Position numbers and translations under genes: made by a program. Source: Inquilinus sp039594555 (GTDB lineage Bacteria > Pseudomonadota > Alphaproteobacteria > DSM-16000 > Inquilinaceae). Taken from it: 15,565 nt of DNA. The first letter of the stretch is position 1. Each line of letters opens with the position of its first letter. This document shows positions 9,923 to 15,565 of the stretch, in pieces. Below the pieces are notes generated by a model. It was not told the origin of the DNA. It worked only from the letters and a program-made list of their open reading frames with translations, and searched no databases. The stretch lies in the NCBI RefSeq assembly GCF_039594555.1, contig NZ_JBCNNF010000146.1:1-15565 (forward strand). The letters run 5' to 3'.

Positions 9923-9948
9923 GGAACCGGCTTTCCGAACACCCCGTT
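9923..9948 (+). promoter_or_regulatory. Consensus EcfG-type promoter of the inositol operon
   Basis: GGAAC (9923-9927), 17 nt, CGTT (9945-9948): a full match to the general-stress consensus. It faces the ino1 gene, giving a leader of about 80 nt, and is 42 nt from the oppositely oriented consensus promoter of the CDF gene. Confidence 0.6.
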
Positions 9949-10034
9949 GGCCTTCCAGGAACTTACATCGGCAGGCCTGCACCCGGCCGGCCTGTCCCTC
10001 CCGATCCGATCCGCATCGCAGGGGAGTCGAAAGC

Positions 10035-11125
<1,091 letters not shown>

Positions 11126-11129
<4 letters not shown>

Positions 11130-11722
11130 CCACCACCTTCCTGCTGCTGCGCCATGCCGCGCACGACAATGTCGGCGGCTACCTGGCCGGGCGCATGGGC
11201 GGCGTCGTGCTCGGCGAGGCGGGGCGGGCCCAGGCGGACCGGCTGGCCCGCCGCCTGCGGGTTGAACGGATCGACGCCATCGTCGCCAGCCCGCGGGAGC
11301 GGACGCAGCAGACCGCGCAGGCCGTCGCGGCAGCCTGCGGCCTGCCGGTGGAGACGGCGGAGGAGCTGGACGAGATCGATTTCGGCCGCTGGTCGGGGCA
11401 GGGCTTCGAGGCGCTGCAGCAGGACCCGCTGTGGCAGCGCTGGAACGCCGTGCGCAGCCTGATCCGCACGCCCGGCGGCGAGACCATGCTCGACGTGCAG
11501 CGGCGCGTGCTCGGGCTGATGGAGCGGCTGGCCGCCCGGCAGGACGGCCGGTGCATCGCCCTGGTCAGCCATGCCGACGTGATCAAGGCCGCGGTGCTGC
11601 ACCATCTCGGCCTGGCGATCGACGCCTGGCCGCGCTTCGACATCGCGCCCGCCTCGATCACCCGGCTGGAGGTCGGGGACTGGGGCGCGCGGCTGCTGGG
11701 CCTCAACGAGACCGTGGACTAG
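11126..11722 (+). CDS. Histidine phosphatase (phosphoglycerate mutase-like) family protein
   Basis: This 198-residue protein of the branch-1 histidine phosphatase family carries the catalytic motif as LLLRHAAHDN (R9, H10), with Ala in place of the usual Gly of RHG. Other landmarks are SPRERTQQTA (R57, R59), the acidic ELDEIDFGRW block (E80, E83) and ALVSHADV (H149). Members remove phosphate from small metabolites or shift phosphate on sugars. Being translationally coupled to ino1 (4-nt ATGA overlap), the simplest guess is that it dephosphorylates inositol phosphate or a sugar-inositol phosphate made in this pathway, in place of a classical IMPase. That is inference from context. The next gene starts 9 nt later. 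Confidence 0.88.
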
Positions 11723-11731
11723 GAGGGCGCG

Positions 11732-12829
11732 ATGAAGCTCGTCGTCTTCGGCCTCACCGTCAGCTCCTCCTGGGGCAACGGTCACGCCACGCTCTGGCGC
11801 GGCCTGATCCGGGCGCTGTCGCGCCATGGCTGGCAGGTGGTGTTCTTCGAGCGCGACGTGCCCTATTACGCCGGCGCCCGCGACCTGCATGCGCTGAAGC
11901 AGGGGGAGTTGGTGCTGTACCCCGCCTGGGCCCAGGTGCGCGACCTGGCGGCGCGCCATCTGGCCGACGCCGACGCCGCGATGGTGACCTCCTTCTGCCC
12001 CGACGGCCTGGAGGCGACCGATCTGCTGCTGGACGCACCGCGGCCGCTGCACGTCTTCTACGACCTCGACACGCCGGTGACGCTGGAGCGGCTGGAGCAG
12101 GGGCAGCCACTGTCCTATATCGGGCCGCGCGGCCTCGCCGATTTCGACCTCGTCCTCAGCTATACCGGCGGCGGCGCGCTGGACGCGCTGCGCGACCGCC
12201 TCGGCGCCCGCATCGCCGTGCCGCTCTACGGCCATGTCGACCCGGACGTGCATTGCCCGGCGGCGCCGCGGCCCGATTTCGCCGGCGACCTGTCCTACAT
12301 CGGCACCTATGCGCCGGACCGGCAGGCGGCGCTGGAGAGCCTGCTGGTCGAGCCGGCGCGGCGGCGGCCGGATCTGCGCTTCGTCATCGCCGGGGCGCAG
12401 TACCCCGACGACTTCCCCTGGGCCGGTAACATCTACTTCCTGCGCCACCTGGCGCCGGCCGACCATCCCGGCTTCTACGCCTCGTCGCGCCTGACCCTGA
12501 ACGTCACCCGCGGCTCCATGGCGCGGATGGGCTGGTGCCCGTCCGGCCGGCTGTTCGAGGCCGCGGCCTGCGGCACGCCGGTGCTGAGCGACGCCTGGCC
12601 GGGGCTGGAGGAGTTCTTCGCCCCCGGGCGGGAGATCCTGCTGGCCCGCGGCACCGACGACGCCCTGGCCGCGCTGGACCTGTCCGAGGCCGAGCTGCGC
12701 CGGATCGGCGCCGCCGCCCGGGAGCGCGTGCTGGACGAGCACAGCTCGACCCGCCGGGCCGCCGAGCTGGAAGAGCTGCTCGCCTCCGCCCGGCCGGCGC
12801 CGGCCAGACCCATCGCCATGGAGGCCTGA
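11732..12829 (+). CDS. CgeB-like family glycosyltransferase (GT-B fold)
   Basis: This 365-residue cytosolic protein has two Rossmann-like halves (about 1-165 and 185-350). The N-terminal half has GLTVSSSWGNGHATLWRGL (7-25), a glycine/histidine loop expected to contact the acceptor. The C-terminal half has DLSYIGTYAPDRQ (186-198) and the donor-binding block FEAAACGTPVLSD (275-287) followed by EEFF, typical of GT-B enzymes of the CgeB/Glyco_trans_1_2 group. It would transfer a nucleotide-activated sugar, perhaps onto inositol or an inositol glycoside; donor and acceptor are not evident. GGAGG overlaps the stop of the phosphatase gene and lies 7 nt before the ATG, so translation is probably coupled. 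Confidence 0.87.
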   Translation: MKLVVFGLTVSSSWGNGHATLWRGLIRALSRHGWQVVFFERDVPYYAGARDLHALKQGELVLYPAWAQVRDLAARHLADADAAMVTSFCPDGLEATDLLLDAPRPLHVFYDLDTPVTLERLEQGQPLSYIGPRGLADFDLVLSYTGGGALDALRDRLGARIAVPLYGHVDPDVHCPAAPRPDFAGDLSYIGTYAPDRQAALESLLVEPARRRPDLRFVIAGAQYPDDFPWAGNIYFLRHLAPADHPGFYASSRLTLNVTRGSMARMGWCPSGRLFEAAACGTPVLSDAWPGLEEFFAPGREILLARGTDDALAALDLSEAELRRIGAAARERVLDEHSSTRRAAELEELLASARPAPARPIAMEA

Positions 12830-12832
12830 TCG

Positions 12833-13648
12833 ATGTGGGGCATCGTGCCCGCCGCGGGACGCGGCAGCCGGATCCAGCCCTTGGCCTTTTCCAAGGAGCT
12901 GCTGCCGGTCGGCAGCCGGATCGACGGCGGCGAGGAGAGGCCCTGCGCCGTCAGCGAGTATCTGCTGGAACGGATGATCGAGGCCGGGGCGGACAAGATC
13001 TGCTTCGTCATCGCCCCCGGCAAGTCGGACATCCTGGAATATTATGGCAGCGACTATGGCGGCGCGGCCGCCACCTATGTGGTGCAGCCGCAGGCGTCCG
13101 GCCTGTGCGACGCGATCTTCCGCGCCTTGCCGCTGATCGGGCCCGACGAACCGGTCCTGGTCGGCCTGCCCGACACAGTGTGGTTCCCCAAGGACGGCTT
13201 CGCCGACCTGCCGGAGGACGGCCTGTCCTTCCTGCTGTTCCCGGTCGACCATCCCGAGTTCTTCGACGCCGTCGTGCTGGACGAGCAGGGCGCGGTGCGC
13301 GAGATCCAGGTGAAGCAGGCGGACGCCCGGACCCGCTGGATCTGGGGCGCGTTCAAGATGACGGGGAGAGAGCTGCGCCAGCTGCACGCCCTGTGGCTGC
13401 GGCGCGGCCGGCGCGACGAATACATCGGCACGCTGGTCAATGCCTGGCTGGCCGAAGGCGGCCGGGCGGTGGGCGTCCGCTCCGGCCTCTCCTATGTCGA
13501 TGTCGGCACGCTGCACGGCTACCGCGCGGCGATCGGGCTGCTCGGCGACGCCGCCTCCGGCACCGATGCCGGCGCCGCGGCCGCCGCCCGGGTGGCGACC
13601 GGCTGGCCCGCCGGCCGCTCCTTCGGCGCCCCCATCCGCGATCAATGA
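12833..13648 (+). CDS. Sugar-phosphate nucleotidyltransferase (RmlA/GalU-like)
   Basis: This 271-residue protein is of the NTP_transferase family. The N-terminal nucleotide-binding signature is visible at 3-27 (GIVPAAGRGSRIQPL, then SKELLPVG with the catalytic Lys at 21). VLVGLPDTVW (108-117) supplies the likely metal-binding Asp114, and SYVDVGTLHGY (220-230) matches the second metal/product block. It activates a sugar-1-phosphate with dTTP, UTP or another NTP, giving the donor for the neighbouring glycosyltransferase. Given ino1 upstream, an inositol-phosphate cytidylyltransferase activity is an alternative I cannot exclude. The C-terminal 35 residues are Ala/Gly-rich. GGAGG lies 8 nt before the ATG and 3 nt separate it from the previous stop. 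Its stop overlaps a possible ATG of the methyltransferase. Confidence 0.87.
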   Translation: MWGIVPAAGRGSRIQPLAFSKELLPVGSRIDGGEERPCAVSEYLLERMIEAGADKICFVIAPGKSDILEYYGSDYGGAAATYVVQPQASGLCDAIFRALPLIGPDEPVLVGLPDTVWFPKDGFADLPEDGLSFLLFPVDHPEFFDAVVLDEQGAVREIQVKQADARTRWIWGAFKMTGRELRQLHALWLRRGRRDEYIGTLVNAWLAEGGRAVGVRSGLSYVDVGTLHGYRAAIGLLGDAASGTDAGAAAAARVATGWPAGRSFGAPIRDQ

Positions 13649-13649
13649 C

Positions 13650-13654
13650 GGAGG
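13650..13654 (+). promoter_or_regulatory. Ribosome binding site deciding the methyltransferase start
   Basis: GGAGG lies 8 nt before the ATG at 13663. It favours this start over the overlapping ATG at 13645 (ATGA with the previous stop), which lacks such a site. Confidence 0.6.
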
Positions 13655-13662
13655 CATCAGGC

Positions 13663-14424
13663 ATGGGACGCATGTCCGGTGATGAGATCCGCCGCCGGGC
13701 CGAGGCGCTCGGTCCGTGGTTCCACAACATCGACCTCGACGGGGTCGCCACCGCGCCCGACCATTTCCTGGGCGACTATCCGGCGATGAAGTGGAGAGCC
13801 TTTGCCGGAGCGATCCCGCAGGATCTGCGCGGCCGCACCGTGCTCGACATCGGCTGCAACGGCGGCTTCTATTCGCTGGAGATGAAGCGGCGCGGCGCCG
13901 ATCGGGTGCTGGGCGTCGACTTCGACGAGAGCTACCTGGCCCAGGCCCGCTTCGCCGCCGAGGTCGCCGGCCTGGACATCGAGTTCCGGCATCTCTCGGT
14001 CTACGACGTCGCCGCGCTGGGCCAGCGCTTCGACATCGTCCTGTTCATGGGCGTGCTGTACCATTTGCGCCACCCGCTGCTGGCGCTGGACCTGGTGCGC
14101 GAGCATGTGGTCGGCGACCTGATGGTGTTCCAATCGATGCAGCGCGGCAGCGCCGAGGTCGGGCCACTGGAACCCAATTATCCGTTCTGGAACGAGGCGC
14201 TGTTCGACCGGCCGGACTTCCCGAAGCTGCATTTCATCGAGCACCGCTACGCCGACGACCCGACCAACTGGTGGGTGCCGAACCGCGCCTGCGTCGAGGC
14301 GATGCTGCGCAGCGCCGGCTTCGAGATCACCGGGCATCCGGAGCCGGAGGTCTATCTCTGCCGCCCCGCCGGCCGGCCGGAGGGGGAAGGCGCCGTGTAT
14401 CCGAACCGCGGGAGGACTGCATGA
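13663..14424 (+). CDS. SAM-dependent methyltransferase, CmoB-like (Rta_06860-type family)
   Basis: This 253-residue class I methyltransferase has the SAM motif TVLDIGCNGGFYSLEMK (59-75) and acidic loop GVDFDE (84-89), then FDIVLFMGVLYHLRHPL (123-139). The N-terminal block WFHNIDLDGVATAPDHFLG (19-37) and the W-rich block near 203-204 are shared with the CmoB-like family that I believe is catalogued as Rta_06860 methyltransferases, found in sugar-modification neighbourhoods; I recall this from memory and have not checked it. The substrate is unknown; an O-methylated inositol or sugar is plausible from context. An in-frame ATG at 13645 overlaps the previous stop, but the one at 13663 has the good ribosome binding site. 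Its stop overlaps the start of the next gene as ATGA. Confidence 0.87.
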   Translation: MGRMSGDEIRRRAEALGPWFHNIDLDGVATAPDHFLGDYPAMKWRAFAGAIPQDLRGRTVLDIGCNGGFYSLEMKRRGADRVLGVDFDESYLAQARFAAEVAGLDIEFRHLSVYDVAALGQRFDIVLFMGVLYHLRHPLLALDLVREHVVGDLMVFQSMQRGSAEVGPLEPNYPFWNEALFDRPDFPKLHFIEHRYADDPTNWWVPNRACVEAMLRSAGFEITGHPEPEVYLCRPAGRPEGEGAVYPNRGRTA

Positions 14425-15335
14425 TCGAAGCGGCGATGATCTGGAACGAGCCGAACAACAAGTCGCATTGGGACCGCGAGCTCGATCCGGACTGGGCGCT
14501 GTTCGCCGACATGGCGATCGCCGCGGCCGACGCCATCGCCGCCGAGAACCCGGACATCCCGAGGGTGCTGGGCGGCATCTCGCCGATCGACCCGGTCTTC
14601 ATCGAGGGCATGAAGCGGCGCGGCGTGCTGGACCGCCTCGACGCGGTGGCGGTGCACGGCTTCCCGCTGGACTGGAACCTGTGGCAGATCGGGGAATGGC
14701 CCGCCAAGCTGGACGAGATCCGGGCCGTCACCGACCTGCCGGTCTGGGTCAGCGAGGTCGGCGTCTCCAGCTTCGGGGCGGAGGAGGTGCAGGCCTGGGG
14801 CCTCGACCGCACCGCCGAGCTTCTCGTCGGCCGGGCGCCGCGCATCCACTGGTACAGCCTGTACGATCTGCCCAGCGCCTGGGAGGCGACGACCCGGCAC
14901 CGGGAGGCCGAAGGCTCGTCCTACTACCGGCACTTCTACATGGGCCTGCTGCGCGAGGACGGCACGCCCAAGCCGGCGCTGGAGCGCTTCGCCCGGCACG
15001 CGCCGGCCATGGGCCTGTGTCAGTGGTTCCACTACCAGGACCACCGGCTGGACGACTCCGTGGCCTGGATGAAGCGGCTCGGCGTCACGCATCTGCGCAC
15101 CGGCCTGTCCTGGGCCGACAGCTTCCGGCCGGACGCGCTGGCCTGGTTCGACCGGCAGATGGAGGCGCTGGCGGATTTCGACGTCACCGTCACCTTCTGC
15201 TTCACGCCGGAACATCGCGGCCTGATGCCCCACCACACCAGCCCGCCGGTCGACAAGGCGGAGTTCGCCGCCTTCTGCGCCGACATGATCCGCCGCTACG
15301 GCACCCGGGCGGAGCCGCGGCGGGCATTGGGCTGA
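14421..15335 (+). CDS. Glycosidase-like (beta-xylosidase/GH39-like) protein with permuted barrel order
   Basis: This 304-residue protein has clan-A glycosidase features. MIWNEPNN places the acid/base Glu at E10 and PVWVSEVG the nucleophile at E112, about 100 residues apart as expected for strands 4 and 7. VAVHGFPLDWN (77-87) and IHWYSLYDLP (142-151) flank them. What looks like the first part of a barrel (VAWMKRLGVTHLRTGLSWAD 214-233, WFDRQMEAL, VTVTFCFTPEH 255-265, FAAFCADMIRRYG) comes after these, at the C-terminus, so the order is strands 4-8 then 1-3. It has no signal peptide, so a cytoplasmic substrate is likely. The start is firm: GGAGG lies 5 nt before the ATG and the previous stop overlaps it. 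It may trim or transglycosylate the pathway product. The tail after RRYG is short and may have diverged. Confidence 0.82.
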   Translation: MIEAAMIWNEPNNKSHWDRELDPDWALFADMAIAAADAIAAENPDIPRVLGGISPIDPVFIEGMKRRGVLDRLDAVAVHGFPLDWNLWQIGEWPAKLDEIRAVTDLPVWVSEVGVSSFGAEEVQAWGLDRTAELLVGRAPRIHWYSLYDLPSAWEATTRHREAEGSSYYRHFYMGLLREDGTPKPALERFARHAPAMGLCQWFHYQDHRLDDSVAWMKRLGVTHLRTGLSWADSFRPDALAWFDRQMEALADFDVTVTFCFTPEHRGLMPHHTSPPVDKAEFAAFCADMIRRYGTRAEPRRALG

Positions 15336-15338
15336 GCG

Positions 15339-15565
15339 ATGGGGGCCGCGGCATCGACGCTGCTGTCGTCCCTGGCCGGGACTGCGGTCGCCCCGGCCGA
15401 GGCGGCGGTCGTCGTCGCCCACCCCGATGACGAAACGATCGGTATCGGCGGGCAGTTGCGGCACCTGCCCGGGATCGCGCTCCTGCACGTCACTGACGGC
15501 GCGCCGCGCGGGCTGGAGGATGCGCGGACCTACGGCTTCGCCACGTGGCAGGACTATGCAGCGGC
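15339..15565 (+). CDS. PIG-L/LmbE family deacetylase, N-terminal part (cut by window end)
   Basis: Seventy-five codons are visible before the window ends. The zinc-binding signature VVVAHPDDETIGIGG (24-38; H28, D30, D31, E32) and the following LLHVTDGAP (48-56) are diagnostic of the PIG-L/LmbE/MshB family, which removes N-acetyl groups from GlcNAc-type sugars, including GlcNAc-inositol in mycothiol and GlcNAc-PI in GPI anchors. The first 22 residues are Ala/Ser/Leu-rich but lack the positive charge of a signal peptide. The ATG lies 3 nt after the previous stop, without a strong ribosome binding site, so it is probably coupled. It indicates that an N-acetyl-aminosugar, perhaps linked to inositol, is a pathway intermediate (inference). 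Confidence 0.85.
   Translation, partial: MGAAASTLLSSLAGTAVAPAEAAVVVAHPDDETIGIGGQLRHLPGIALLHVTDGAPRGLEDARTYGFATWQDYAA

Noticed and set aside
9958..9985. Second GGAAC at 9958-9962 upstream of ino1
   Set aside because: No TT or GTT 18-19 nt downstream; the element at 9923-9948 is the better fit.

Overview
The window is a high-GC stretch of chromosome-like DNA, most probably from an alphaproteobacterium (perhaps a Rhodospirillales/Azospirillum-Inquilinus-type or Methylobacterium-like soil organism). The lineage call rests on two HWE-family histidine kinases, an EcfG-like ECF sigma factor, and several copies of the alphaproteobacterial general-stress promoter pattern GGAAC-N16/17-(C)GTT. All assignments come from reading the sequence; no database search was run.

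Region 1 (1-6755) is signalling. A single-domain response regulator (minus, 93-485) diverges from a giant CheB-CheR-coiled coil-PAS-PAS-HWE kinase hybrid (plus, 635-4225). A stand-alone CheB-like methylesterase with a Cys/His ribbon (plus, 4292-5293) follows. It meets tail to tail a second PAS-PAS-HWE kinase (minus, 5304-6728).

Region 2 (6756-9846) is a stress block. On the minus strand lie three small genes: a hypothetical protein, a tail-anchored hypothetical protein, and an avidin-family protein whose biotin pocket is only partly conserved. Divergent from these is an EcfG-like sigma factor (8322-8822) with a GGAAC promoter pattern in front of it. It runs tail to tail, with overlapping ends, into a cation-diffusion-facilitator transporter (minus).

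Region 3 (9923 to the right edge) is a tightly packed plus-strand operon: actinobacterial-type inositol-3-phosphate synthase, histidine phosphatase, CgeB-like glycosyltransferase, sugar-phosphate nucleotidyltransferase, CmoB-like/Rta_06860-type methyltransferase, a glycosidase-like protein whose barrel order looks circularly permuted, and a PIG-L/LmbE deacetylase cut by the window end. Genes overlap by 4 nt or lie within 9 nt of each other, and the operon starts with a consensus GGAAC-N17-CGTT promoter. I read it as a pathway for a modified inositol or sugar-inositol compound of unknown structure.

The unifying idea is inference: five GGAAC-type promoter candidates sit in front of cheB, the small avidin operon, the sigma factor itself, the transporter and the inositol operon. 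HWE kinases and single-domain regulators of this sort feed the PhyR-NepR-EcfG stress cascade in related bacteria, so the window may hold both sensory input and output of a general stress regulon, including a stress-induced inositol-metabolite pathway. PhyR and NepR themselves are not in the window.
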